Source: Stomoxys calcitrans (Eukaryota > Arthropoda > Insecta > Diptera > Muscidae). From it: DNA of 64,000 bases. Under the pieces are notes generated by a model. The model was given only the letters and a program-made list of their open reading frames with translations. It had not been told where the DNA came from and did no database searches. How positions within the stretch are numbered: position 1 is the stretch's first letter; every line of letters begins with the position of its first letter. Below, piece after piece: positions 33,183-44,850 of this stretch. The position numbers were made by a program, and so were the translations under genes. Location: assembly GCF_963082655.1 (NCBI RefSeq), contig NC_081555.1, forward strand, positions 176,702,843 to 176,766,842, written 5' to 3'.

Positions 33183-33468
33183 TTGTTGTGGCCAATCAAC
33201 AAATGAGATCTACCACGAATCTGCTTATCATCAATTTGGCCGTATCTGATATACTCTTCGTTATATTCTGTGTACCGTTTACGGCCACGGACTATGTATT
33301 GCCAGAGTGGCCCTTTGGGAATCTGTGGTGCAAATTCGTGCAGTACATGATTGTGGTGACGTGTCACTGCAGTGTGTACACGCTGGTGCTAATGTCATTC
33401 GATCGATTTTTGGCTGTGGTACATCCGGTGACGAGTATGTCACTGCGTACGGAAAGAAATGCAACATT
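33183..33468 (+). CDS. AstA-R1: AstA-R1 coding exon 2: TM2, ECL1, TM3 and ICL2
   Basis: Residues 113-207 plus two bases of codon 208. The acceptor is a pyrimidine-rich tract ending cattgcAG (33182). The first two bases complete GTT (Val) with the G left by exon 1, giving ALVIIVVVANQQMRSTTN across the junction. TM2 has NLAVSD with the conserved Asp. ECL1 and TM3 contain WPFGNLWC, whose Cys should form the disulfide to ECL2. The cytoplasmic end of TM3 is SFDRFLAVVHP, a DRF variant of DRY typical of this receptor group. The donor is att|GTAAGT (33469). A naive reading runs on to a TAA immediately after ...NATL, which is inside the intron. The exon begins 67 bp after the (CCCTTA)n array. Confidence 0.94.
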
Positions 33469-34097
33469 GTAAGTGGCGTTATTTCAAAAAAAAAAAAAAA
33501 AAAAAAAAAAACGAACAACAACATTGGAACAAAATTATGAAGATGCAACTTCCTAAGGAGAGAGGGATTTGTGGTGAAAACTGATTAAGTAAGAGGACAA
33601 TAATTAAACCAAGGATAAGGCAAAGGAAAATTACTTACTGTGCATTAAAAAAATTGGCAAAGAGTATGCACAAAATGCTTAGAAGAAATCTCATTTGTTA
33701 ACTATCATCGCTAAGATAGTTGTTAGGTAAATTTCCAAAACTTAGGAGGTAGTATCACATTTAGCTATAATTTTATGTTAATATTTTAATTGGATCGCTG
33801 ATTGGCTTTAATTCATCTTCGCCATTTATGGTATCGTACCTCACAAGGACTCGATTTTGCGACACTAGCGCATCAGCGTCACACACAAAGCAACTAACCT
33901 GCCATCACTTTCGATCGACTCATAAAACTTCATAGCCGTTTTTTCACACAAGAGATCCAAAAGAGAAAATTTAAACGCCAACAAAACATAGGCGATAATC
34001 TTAGCCCCCACAGACCCTCTCACCCAGGAATATTGTTTCGCTTTTAAAGCGGCTTGTGATGCTGAAAACTCAAACGCCATAACATTTTCACTTTCAG
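33469..34097 (+). other. AstA-R1 intron 2
   Basis: Short 629-bp intron between GTAAGT and ctttcAG. It contains an A-run (33487-33511) and no repeat family. Confidence 0.85.
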
Positions 34098-34248
34098 AGC
34101 AATCATATTGGCTTGGATTCTTATACTGACGACGGCGATACCAGTCGCCTTGGCACATTCGGTGAGAATCTACAATTACAATGGCCACAACTACACAGCG
34201 TGTGTCTTCTCTTCCGACAAAGAAGTCTGGAGTTTATTAGGATTTCAG
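34098..34248 (+). CDS. AstA-R1: AstA-R1 coding exon 3: TM4 and ECL2
   Basis: Completes codon 208 (Leu) and encodes residues 209-258. The acceptor is ctttcAG (34096-34097) and the donor is cag|GTGAGT (34249), leaving phase 0. TM4 is about AIILAWILILTTAIPVALAH, with the invariant TM4 Trp. ECL2 contains NYTACVF: one N-glycosylation sequon next to the Cys that pairs with the TM3 Cys. The exon ends ...EVWSLLGFQ at the start of TM5, and the sense continues exactly in exon 4 with LSFFLSSY. Reading on past the donor gives a non-homologous extension (VSSCSFQAL...), which is intron 3. Confidence 0.93.
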
Positions 34249-34720
34249 GTGAGTTCATGTTCTTTTCAAGCGCTCAGCGAGTGGCAAGTCCGCCAACACG
34301 TATTGGTCACCCCACCAGCGTGGTGTGGTGGTGAAGGAGGCGGTGATGGGCATTGAAGTGTTAAAAAAGATTTTTTTATTGATAATCGAATAACTTTGTG
34401 GTTTGTGGCAATGATGACGAATGATGAAATCATTTATTGCATGATTACAGTCACATTAACTCAACACGTGCCATAAGTAGGTAGAAGGTAAGAGCAGATA
34501 AATGCGTGGGTTCATTTGTATGAAGTATTGATGTCAGAACCATGACTAATGAAAAAGTTTTTTGGGCAAATTCATTTATTATTTTAAATTACTTTTCCGG
34601 TAATCTTGGAAAAATTTATGACAATAAACTTTAATGAGAAAAACATAAAAGCTGGCAAATGTTTCAATTTTTGAAATAAAGAAAAAAGGTCCTTCAAGTA
34701 AAAATCATTAGCTTTATAAT
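34249..34720 (+). other. Start of intron 3, no feature recognised
   Basis: Apparently low-copy. An open frame continuing exon 3 into this stretch (to 34356) is intronic read-through. Confidence 0.6.
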
Positions 34721-35942
34721 TTTTATACCCACCACCAAAGGATGGTGCTATATTCTTTTTGTCATTCCGTTTGCAACACATCGAAATATCCATTTCCGAC
34801 CCTATAAAGCATATATGTTCTTGGTCAGCGTAAAAATCTAAGATGATCTAGACATGTCCGTCCGTCTGTCCTTCTGTCTGTTGAAATCACGCTACAGTCT
34901 TTAAAAATAGAGATATTCAGCTGAAACTTTGCACAGATTCTATTTTTGTCCATAAGCAGGTTAAGTTCGAAGATGGGCTATATCGGACTATATCTTGATA
35001 TATCCACCATATAGACCGATCCGCCGATTTAGGATCTTAGGCCCATAAAAGCCATATTTATTATCCGATTTTGCTGAAATTTGAGACAGTAAGTTGTGTT
35101 AGGCCCTTCAACATCCTTCTTCAATTTGGCTCAGATCGGTCCAGATTTGGATATAGCTGCCATATAGACCGATCTTCCGATTTTGGGTCTTAGGCCCATA
35201 AATTCCACATTTATTTACCGATTTTGCTGAAATTTGGGACAGTGAGTTGAGTGAGTCTTCGATATCCTCTGTCAATTTGGTCCTGATCGGATCAGATTTG
35301 GATATAGCTGTCATATAGACCGATTCCTCGATTTAAAGTTTTGGGCCCATAAAAGGCGCATTTATTTTCCAATGTCGCCGAAATTTGGGACACTGAATTA
35401 AGTTAAGCCCCTTAACATACTTCTGCAATATGGCACAGATCGGTCCAGATTTGGATATAGGTGCCATATAGACCGATCTCTCGATTTAAAGTTTTGGGTC
35501 CATAAAAGACGCATTTATTGTCCGATGTCGCCGAAATTTCGACAGAGAGTTAAGTTAAGTCCCTACACAAATTTCTGCAATTTGATCTAGATCGATATAG
35601 CTGCCATATAGACCGATATCTCGATTTAAAGTCTTGGCCCCAAAAAAGACGCATTTATAATCCGATTTAACTAAAAAGACATCCATGTTGTATATGGTTC
35701 AGATCGGTTTATTTTTAGATATAGCTACTAAAAAGACCAATATTTTGTTAAACACAATTGAACAATGACTTGTACTTATTAGTATTTGGTCCAAATCGTA
35801 TCATATTTCGATATAACTGGTATGGGACATACGGTATGCAATTTTCATCGGATTTTGATGAAAGGTGTTTTACATATATACCCGAGGTGGTGGGCATCCA
35901 AAGTTCGGCCCGGCCGAACTTAACGCCTTTTTATTTGTTTTG
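34721..35942 (+). mobile_element. Family A element, near complete
   Basis: Left end ttttatacccaccaccaaag, then tcgaaatatccatttccgac, a short gtccgtccgtctgtcctt block and seqs gctacagtctttaaaaatag. Five ~160-bp units (ggtccagatttggatatag, tgccatatagaccgatct, aaatttgggacagtgagtt) follow. The right end is cccgaggtggtgggcatcc, a perfect 21-bp palindrome at 35901-35921 (AAGTTCGGCC/GGCCGAACTT) and cctttttatttgttt. Confidence 0.8.
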
Positions 35943-35949
35943 TATACAT

Positions 35950-36020
35950 TTTAAGCAGAATCCGTGGTGGTGGTTTCCCAATGTCCGGTCCGGCCGAACT
36001 TGGCACGCTTTTACTTGTCG
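35950..36020 (+). repeat. Family B 3'-end fragment
   Basis: cgtggtggtggtttcccaa, then hairpin-like gtccggtccggccgaactt and ggcacgcttttacttgtcg, the family B tail, directly after the family A copy. Confidence 0.6.
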
Positions 36021-37430
36021 TATCTCTTTTATTTCTCAGCTACTTCCACTTCAAATTTCCTTAAAAATATTATTACCCATTTAATTTTAAGACTTAGACT
36101 GGTTCTACTCTTTTGCCAAACTCAAGCCCATTTCAATATCTTGTCAATAGACAGATGCATTTTCCAAACAAGAAAAATCGTACCAAATTGGGTTAAGAAT
36201 GACTTCCCTATATAGCTTCCTAAGTCAATAGTCCATGCTAACATTTTCGTTTTTAATGAATCCATGCATATTGAAGAATTCACCTATCCATTTAATATTT
36301 AAAAATGTCCTTACATTAATGGCTTTTAACTTTCTTCCACATCCTCCATCGTTTCCGATTACTTGTCAAAAGTAATTACAAAAAGAGTTTCATTTTAATT
36401 ACCATTGGGCTGTGTGATAATGCCATCGTTCATTTATTGCATTTCAAGAGACAAAAAAATAAGTAAAAAAACTCACCAAGGGACTTAATCATCTCAAAAA
36501 AGTGAATGTGCATTTAAAATCATTTGCGTTACGCTATATAAAATAAAAGAAAACGCAATTTAAAAACACACCTTCAACTATGAGTATGCTAATTTGAAGG
36601 TTGATGATAATGATGATGATGATGATGGCGGCCCGCAGCCAACTGACTGTACTGGGTGGCGTATGAGCCATACCAGCCACATTACCAACACCCATACGCC
36701 CTGGGGGCCTTGCTGGCAAAGTTAAACACTTGAACACGATTGCTTGAATTCTCTCCCCCATCTCGCTTTCATTTCCCTTTTGATTGTTTGTAGCCTAAGG
36801 TGGCAAAGTTGCCACTATTGCTGTAAATAACCCCAGTGGAAAAAAGCAGAAAAAAAAATATAGAAATAAGTGCTTATGATAGCAAACAAAAGGTTATTAA
36901 GATAAAAGCTTATTCAGGTATCCTTTCAGCGGACTACTTGAACTAATCCTCATATTATTTGTTATGGCGATAGAGGGTATAAATTTACTACCACACTAGA
37001 TTCTGCTTAAGCCATGATAACTTTACCTAGACTGATATGGAGGAAGAGAGAGAGAGAGAGAGAGAGAGTTAGATCATGTAGGGGATATATATTGTATGTA
37101 AATTTAATTTAATTTGTAGTTTTATTTATGGTTTTATTTTATTGTTATTTTTCTGTTGATGTAAACACAATTTTGACTTATATTGTAAAGCAATTACATC
37201 AGCATTAAGAAAAAAAAACAAAGTGTTTACATGAACCTTTATTGGAAAATTAAAATGCCTCAGAAGGAAAAGTGAAATAATCCGACATCTAAAGCATAGA
37301 GCCATTAACCAGTCTACAAGGCACGAAAAACAAACATTTTAAACAATACTCCCCAAAAACTTGCTCTCAGAATTTCAACGGTATTTGACTTTCACAGAAA
37401 ATCACAAGGAATACAATTTCAACCGTATTC
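36021..37430. other. Intron 3 sequence, low-copy, with (GA)n
   Basis: No gene recognised. A (GA)n run lies at 37042-37069, and ATG/ATC-type trinucleotide runs near 36600-36630. Confidence 0.5.
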
Positions 37431-37671
37431 AAACATAACTGCTTAATAGACCGATCTTCCGATTTAGGGTCTTAACCCTATAAAATGCAGATTTATTGCT
37501 CTATTTCACTGAAACTGCGACTTTTATTAGCCTTGTATACCTCTGAATCAGAAATGATCCAAATCAGCCCATATTTGGGGATAATGGTGGATTTATAACA
37601 AAACAGGATGATGACTACATATCATATCCATGGTGGTCGGTATCCAAAAGCACGGCCGAACTTAAAACGTA
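37431..37671 (+). repeat. Family A/B 3' half
   Basis: taatagaccgatcttccg, tttagggtcttaacccta, then ccatggtggtcggtatcca and half hairpin gcacggccgaacttaaaac. It is interrupted in its T-rich tail by the family B copy at 37672. Confidence 0.55.
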
Positions 37672-38241
37672 TTTATACCCTCCACCATAGGATGGGGTAT
37701 ACTAATTTCGTCATTCTGTTTGTAAGTACTCGAAATAATCGTCTGAGACCCCATAAAGTATATATATTCGTGATCGTCGCGACATTTTCTGTAGACCTAG
37801 CCATGTCCATATGCCATATAAACTTATCTGGGATCTTGACTTCTTGAGCCTCTAGAGGTCGCAATTATTATCCGATTTGTCCGAAACTTTGTGTTACGTA
37901 TCCTCTCATGACCATCAACATACGTGTTTATTATGGTCTGAATCGGTCTATAGCCCAATATAGCTCCCATATAAATCGATCTCTCTATTTTACTTCTTGA
38001 GCCCCCAATAGGCGCAATTCTTATTCAAATTGGCTGACATTTTACACAGGTCTCCAACATATAATTCAATTGTGATCCAAACCGGACCATATCTTGATAT
38101 CGCTCTAATAGCAGAGCAAATCTTTTCTTATATACTTTTTTGCCTAAGAAGAGATGCCGGGAAAAGAACTCGACAAATGCGATCCATGGTGGAGGGTATA
38201 AAAGATTCGGCCCGGCCGAACTTAGCACGCTTTTACTTGTT
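37672..38241 (+). mobile_element. Family B element, complete
   Basis: Left tttataccctccaccatagg, ggatggggtatactaatt, tcattctgtttgtaagtac. Internal units contain gacttcttgagcctctag, cgaatcggtctatagccc-type text and ctcccatataaatcgatc. The right end is ccatggtggagggtataaaa, hairpin TTCGGCCCGGCCGAA at 38206-38220, then cttagcacgcttttacttgt and t. About 570 bp; no coding capacity. It defines both ends of family B. Confidence 0.78.
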
Positions 38242-38287
38242 ATTTTTTTTATACACACTTAACTTCGCTACAACAGTTTCCTTCCGT

Positions 38288-39262
38288 TTTTAACTCACCA
38301 CCGAAGGATGGGGGCATATTAGTTTTGTCATTCAGTTTGCAACACATCGAAATATCCATTTCCGACCCCATAAGGAATCTATATTCTTGATCAGCGTAAA
38401 AATCTAAGACGATCTAGCCATGTCCATCCGTCTGTCCTTCTGTCTGTTGGAATCACGCTACAGTCTTTAAACATAGAGATATTGAGATGAAATTTAGCAC
38501 AGATTCTTTTTTTGTCCATAACCAGATTAAATTCGATGATGGGCTATATCGAACTATAGCTTGATATAGCCCCAATATATACCGATCCTCCGATTTAGGG
38601 TCTTAGGACCATAAAAATCACATTTATTATCCGATTTTGCTGAAATTTGGGACAGTGAGTTATGTTAGGCCCTTCGACATCCCTCTTCTATTTGGCTCTG
38701 ATCGGTCCAGATTTGGGTAATACCTGCCATATACACCGATCTGAAATTTGGGACAGTGAGTTAATTTAAGCCCCTCGATAAACTTCTTTAATTTGGCCCA
38801 GATCGGTTCAGATTTAGATATAGCTGCCATATATACCGATCTCTCGATTTAAGGTTTTGGGGCCATAAAAGGCGCATTTATTGTCCGATTTCTTCAAATT
38901 TGGGACAGTGAGATGTGTTAGGCTCTTCGGCATTTATCTGCAACTTGACCCAAATTGGTCCAGGTCTAGATATAGCTGCCATATAGACCGATATCTGGAC
39001 ATAAAGTCTTGGTCCCATAAAAGGCGCATTTTATAATCCGATTTCATTAAAATTTGACACAGTGACTTACGTTAGTCTTTTCGAAATTTCGAAAGATCGG
39101 TTTATTTTTAGATATAGCTACTTAAAAGACCAATATTTTATTATACACAATCGAACAATGTCTTGTACTTATTAGTATTTGCTCCAACATTGGAACATAT
39201 TTCGATATAGCTGCTATGGGGCACAAGGGATATTATGTAGTCGGCTCCGCCTATCCTTGCTG
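38288..39262 (+). repeat. Family A element with a family C-type 3' tail (truncated)
   Basis: Left ttttaactcaccaccgaagg, then gtccatccgtctgtccttct and family A units. Near the right end, gctgctatggggcacaagg is followed not by the A-type hairpin but by gatattatgtagtcggctcc, the C-type tail seen at 16100-16160. It looks recombinant or transitional. Confidence 0.55.
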
Positions 39263-40859
39263 GTTTCATATATGTATAAAAACTTCATATTTCAATACCA
39301 ATTTGTCATTGGAATAGAACAATTTAATCCCCATAAATCTTTGAAACAGACACTTCTACGCCCTAGACACAAAGGAGGAGAATATAAAAATAACACCATC
39401 CACTTTTTTCCACTACAAATAGTAAGTTATTTATACTTGGCAATAAGCATGAAAACCAAGTCACAAATTTGCTACGCCACCATTGCTCCATTCTTGAACT
39501 TGAAATGAGTTGCGCTTTCACATCAAGAAAATGTCAAGGCATGACATTGCCATACCTTCTTCCAGCCCCGGGAAGGGATCAATTTTTCAACCTCCCACCT
39601 CGAAAGCAGATGGAATTCACAAACAACTTTCTGAGCTTGGCACCTAGCTGCAACCAACTACGTACAAATGAATATTCACAAAAAAGCGAAAAAAACCAAC
39701 GTTGATGCTGACCAAACAAGACAAGCCAAAGCGAATCGGATAGAAGACAAGGGACGAGCAGAGGGTATGGGTATGGGTATGTTACTTAAAGTTACCACCT
39801 ACCAGCTACCAAGGATACATGATACAATGAAGCAAGTTTTCCTTTTTTTTAACAGTAAACAAAACTTTGTATAGCCGTTGTCATAGCTCATTCATGCCTA
39901 GGCAGCAAAGTGGGATGGGGCTAAGGCGGAGGTAGTGAAAAAAGTGTTGGCGTTGTCACAACAAAAACGGAAGTGGAAATTTTCATAAATTGTCATAATG
40001 ACACAAATATAACAGCTATGAACATCCGCCACACAACATACTTGGAAACTGCTGCGCTCTCCACTTTACAGGAAGCATGGCGTGGACTTATCTAATGTCA
40101 ACTTAGTGTAGCTTTTTTGCTAAAGATGGGAATATTCCTTTTTTTCCCCCAGTGCTCTTCTAAGTTGACTTTGTCACTGGCTTTTAAAGGCAATACATTG
40201 CCTTTATGTTGATATGAAATGGCCTGATGAAGTTTATGATGATGTTGATGTTTACTGGGAATGCGTTGCTACTGATAAACAACAAAGTCCCTTTATAAAC
40301 ATTGATGGCCTTGTAGCGGGAAAAGTAACAAACGCAGATTTAAAGTTGTGTTGCAGGAACTTTATTATAAATTGAAATATAATTGGTACCAAGATGCATA
40401 AATCCTTCCACTCGCTTTTAAAAAGGCCAATTATAGGAAGTTATGTTGTTTATTTTTTTTTTTTCAGGAATTGCGTGTTTTGCGAGAAAATGTCAGCAGT
40501 TAATCCTTAATAATCATGAATTGAAAAAATAGAAATAACAATTCAAGTTTATGAGATGGATATTTTTCATGCGCTCTTGCTCGTGTCCTATTCCAATCAT
40601 ATTTCTAATGCTAATTGACAACCTATTAACCCATTAACGACAAATGGGTAGAAAAATAATCAAAGATAGAGTTGTTTAAGGATATTTCCAGCTTGAGCTA
40701 GGAGGGAGATCAACCAAAGCGGTATTGGTTAGCATGAAGTATACGATTAAGAATAGCTTTATATAAAGTCTTGTCATAGAAGGTCATGTTTTGGGGGCAC
40801 AACTGCTTGTCAAAAGTCAGTAATTTTATGTAGCTCTTAAACTCAAGCGAAACATATTC
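39263..40859. other. Intron 3 sequence without recognised features
   Basis: Apparently low-copy. Short open frames at 39179-39874 have no domain support. Confidence 0.45.
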
Positions 40860-41753
40860 TAACAAATATAAAGGCGTTAAGTACGGCCGGGCCAAACTTT
40901 GGATACCCACCACCTCGGATATATATGTAAACCACCTGTCATCTAAATCAGGTGAAAATTGCATACCTTATGTCCAACAGCAGTTATATCGAAATAATAT
41001 CCGATTTGGACCAAATACTAATAAGTACAAGTCATTGTTCAATTGTGTATAACAAAATATTGGTCTTTTTAGTAGCTATAACTAGTCGAAAAGCCTAATA
41101 TAAGTCAATGTGTCAAATTTCAGATAAATCGGATTATAAATTCCCCATTTTTGGGGCCAAGACTATAAACTATATGGCAGCTATATCCAAATCTGGACGG
41201 ATCTGAGCCAAATTGACGAAGGATGTCGAAAGTCTAACACAACTCACTGTCCCTAATTTCAGCAAAATCGGGTAATAAATGTGGCTTTTATGGGCCTAAG
41301 ACCCTAAATCGGAGGATCGGTCTATACGGCAGCTATATCCAAATCTGGACCAAATTGACGAAGGATGTCGAAGAGCCTAAGACAACTCACTGTCCCAAAT
41401 TTCAGCAAAATCGGATAATAAATGTGGCTTTTATGAGCCTAAGACCCTAAATCGGAGGATCGGTCTATATGGAGGCTTTATCAAGATATAGTCCGATATA
41501 GCCCATCTTCGAACTTAAGCTGTTTATAGACAAAAAAAAAATAATCTATGCAAAGTTCCAGCTCAATATCTATATTTTTGAAGACTATAGTGTGATTTTA
41601 ACAGGCAGACGGATGGTAATGTCTAGGTCGTCTTAGATTTTTACGCTGATCAAGAATATATATACTTTATAGGGTCGGAAATGGATACTTCGATGTGTTG
41701 CAAATGGAATGACAAAATGAATATACCCCATCCTTCGGTGGTGGGTATAAAAA
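40860..41753 (-). mobile_element. Family A element, short complete copy
   Basis: Left taaaggcgttaagtacggcc with a decayed hairpin (gtacggccgggccaaac), then ggatacccaccacctcgg. Three units follow. The right end is atggacaaaaaa-type ttatagacaaaaaaaaaata, aacaggcagacggatgg, then ccatccttcggtggtgggta and taaaaa. About 894 bp; it differs from the nested copy mainly in tandem unit number. Confidence 0.75.
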
Positions 41754-41843
41754 TTCTTGTAGTGGAGTTTCTGGAAAATGTTTAAGCGACGGGTTGCGTT
41801 TGATGATGTCTGTATCAAAAAAAATCCATTTATGTCAATGGGT

Positions 41844-43826
41844 CTCAGAAAGGGCAGTTTTAGTACCCTTTCTTCTCAGAAAGGGTAGATTTAGTACCCT
41901 TTTCCTTCAGAAAGGTTAGTTTTAGTACCCTTCCCTTTCAAAAAAGGTAGTTTTGATAGGCTTTCTTTTCGGAAAAGGTAATTTTAGAACCCTTTCTTTT
42001 CGGAAAGGGTAGTTTTAGTACCCTTTCTTTCCAAAAAGGGTATTTTTAGTACCCCTTCTTTTCAGAATGGGTTATGTTAGTACCCTTTCTTTTCAGAAAG
42101 GGTAGTTTCAGTACACTTTCTTTTCAGGAACGGTAATTTTGGTGCCCTTTTTTTGAAAAGGGTAGTTCCAGTACCCCTCTTTCAAAAACGGTAATTTTAG
42201 TACCCTTTCCTTTCAGAAAGAGTTATTTTAGTACTCTTTCTTTTCAGAAAGGGTAGTTTTAGTATTCTTTCCTTTCAGAAAGAGTAGTTTTAGTACCCTC
42301 TCCCTTCAGAATGGGTAGTTTTAGTACCCTTCCCTTTCAGAAAGGGTAGCTTTATTAGCCTTTTTTTGGAAAAGTACCCTTTCCTTTCAGAAAGAGTTAT
42401 TTTAGTACTCTTTCTTTTCAGAAAGGGTAGTTTAAGTACTCTTTCCTTTCAGAAAAGGTAGTGTTAGTACCCTGTCTTTTCGAAAAGGGTAGTTTTAGTA
42501 CCCTTCCTTGTCGGAAGGGCTAGTTTTAGTACCCTTCTTTCTAGAAATGGTATTTTTAGTACCCTTTCTTTTCAGAAAAGGTAGTTTTAGTAACCTTTCT
42601 TTTCAGGAAAGGTAGTTTTGGTACCCTTTCTTTTGGAAAGGGTAGTTCCAGTACCCTTCTTTCAAAAAGGGTAGTTTTAGTACCCTTTCCATTCAGAAAA
42701 ACTTGTTTTAGTACTCTTTCTTTTCAGAAGGGGTAGTTTTAGTATCCTTTCTTTTCAGAAAGGGCTGTTTTAGATCTCTTTCCTTTCAGAAAGAGTTAAA
42801 TTAGTACTCTTTCTTATCAGAAAGGGTAGTTTTAGTATTCTTTCTTTTCAGAAAGGGTAGTTTTAGTACCCTCTCCCTTCAGAGTGGGTAGTTTTAGTAC
42901 CCTTTCCCTTTCAGAAAGGGTAGTTTTAGTACCCTCTCTTTTCGGAAAGGGTAGTTTTAGTACCCATCCTTTTCGGAAGCGCTAGTTTTGGTACCCTTTC
43001 TTTCTAGAAATGGTATTTTTAGTACCATTTCTTTTCAGAAAAGGTAGTTTTAGTACCCTTTCTTTTCAGAAAAGGTAGTTTTAGTACCCTTTCCTTTGGA
43101 AAGCGCTAGTTTATTAGTTTCAGCACACACACACACTTTAGAAAGGTTAGTTTTAGTACCCTTTCTTTTCCGAAAGTGTAATTTATGTGCCCTCTCTTTT
43201 CATAAAGTCTAGTTTTAGTACCCTTTCTTTCCAGAAAGTGTAGTTTTAGTAACCTTTATTTTCAGAAAGGGTAGTTGTAGTACCCTTTCTTGTCAGAAAG
43301 GGTAGTTTTAGTTCCCTTTCTTTTAGAAAGGGTTGTTTCAGTACACTTTTTTAGAAAGGTTAGGTTTAGAACCCTTTCTTTTCCGAAAGGGTAATTTATG
43401 TGCCCTCTCTTTCCATAAATGGTAGTTTCAGTACCGTTAGTTGAAAAAGGGTAGTTTTAGTACCCTTTCTTTTCGAAAAAGTTAGTTTTAATACCCTTTC
43501 TTTTCGAAAAGGGTAGTTTTAGTATCCTTTCCTTTCAGAAAAGGTAGTTTTAGTACCCTTTCTTTTCAGAAAAGGTAGTTTAAGTACCCCTTCTTTTTTT
43601 AAGAAAGTATAGTTTTAGTACCCTTTTTTCAGAAAGTACCCTTTTTTAAAAATGGCTAGTTTAGGAATATCTGTTGTACTCTTTCCTTTCGAAAAGGGTA
43701 GTTTTGTACCCTTTCCTTTTAGAAAGTATAGCTTTAGTACCCTTTCTTTTCGGAAAGGCAGTTTTAGATCCCTTTCTATTCGTTAAAAGGACAGTTTTTG
43801 TACCCTTTCGATTTAGAAAGTATACT
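41844..43826. repeat. ~2-kb array of ~31-bp hairpin units
   Basis: About 60-65 imperfect units of consensus cagaaagggtagttttagta + ccctttctttt. Within each unit GAAAGGGTA and TACCCTTTC are exact complements around GTTTTAG (9-bp stem, 7-nt loop), so the array is a string of potential hairpins on both strands. Substitutions often hit one arm only. Some stretches show a longer duplication (42185-42300 resembles 42365-42450 and 42680-42890). No ORF, no spacers, no flanking target duplication seen. Confidence 0.95.
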
Positions 43827-44850
43827 TAAAAAAAGGCCGGTTTCTAAAAATAAAGCCATTTAATATCTAAACCCACCCCATATCACCACATGTTCTTATG
43901 AAGACATATACTTTTTAAACCATCTTTCAGCACAAGGTACGTATTACCACTGATGGTGTTAAAGGTGTATTAAAAACATCTCCTTGGCAATGCACTTCCC
44001 ATGCCCAGAGGTGTTTGTTGAGCAGAAGGTTGTTTCTAAATAAGAAGTTGTTTAGAAACTTCTAACTTGTGTTAAGCATTGCAGCGAAAGTAAAAACCAC
44101 AAAGGCTATTAACAATGCTCGGTGCTGTAACAAGACTTTTTGGAACACAAAATTTTCCTTTACCTACTATTTCACAATGGTTGCTTAACGTGAGACCAGG
44201 AAGCATAAATAACTTCCGGCCCAGATGCCGTAATGACCTTTGCTGCAGCAACTACAAAACCCCCAGAACAAGAAATGGGCAAACAACGGTTTTGCCTTGT
44301 AATGGTGCACCAAATGGACCACAAACTAGGCCAAACTAAAACCCCAGCAAAATACCACCATTCCTCCTCCCTTAGCAAAGAAACACGATTCCCCAAGGTT
44401 TTAAATTTAGCCTTCATTTTGACCACAAGTTTCGGTTTTCCCCAAAACTTCCTTTTGATAATAATGTCCTTTGTTTCTTTTGATATTGATGGATGTTGTT
44501 GCCATAACAATACATAAAACTTCTAAAGTTATTTCTATGAGGGAGGGAGAGAAAAAAAAACATGGGCAGCACAGTTTACCACAAAGCATCTATCCTAACG
44601 TGACTTAAGTAAATGTTGGCTATTTATCAAGTTTTCGCACAACTTTTGTGACAATGTGTCATGGGCAATGATGATGATGCAAGGCTGGTTGAGAGAAGTG
44701 TTTCAAAAAACCAGCTTAAACTGTGATAAAACAGCCAATTAAATGGCCCCAAACTAAGGGTGGAAAAATAAAACATCTTAGGAATTAGTTAAATGGAATA
44801 TTTTACAATTTTTGTTAAAAGTTGGGAGTAGTATGGGGTTCGCTGGAAGT
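43827..44850. other. Intron 3 sequence without recognised features
   Basis: Apparently low-copy. Overlapping open frames at 44115-44589 on both strands are not supported as genes. Confidence 0.45.

Noticed and set aside
41844..43826. CRISPR-like array
   Set aside because: Eukaryotic intron; units are directly contiguous with no unique spacers and no cas genes.
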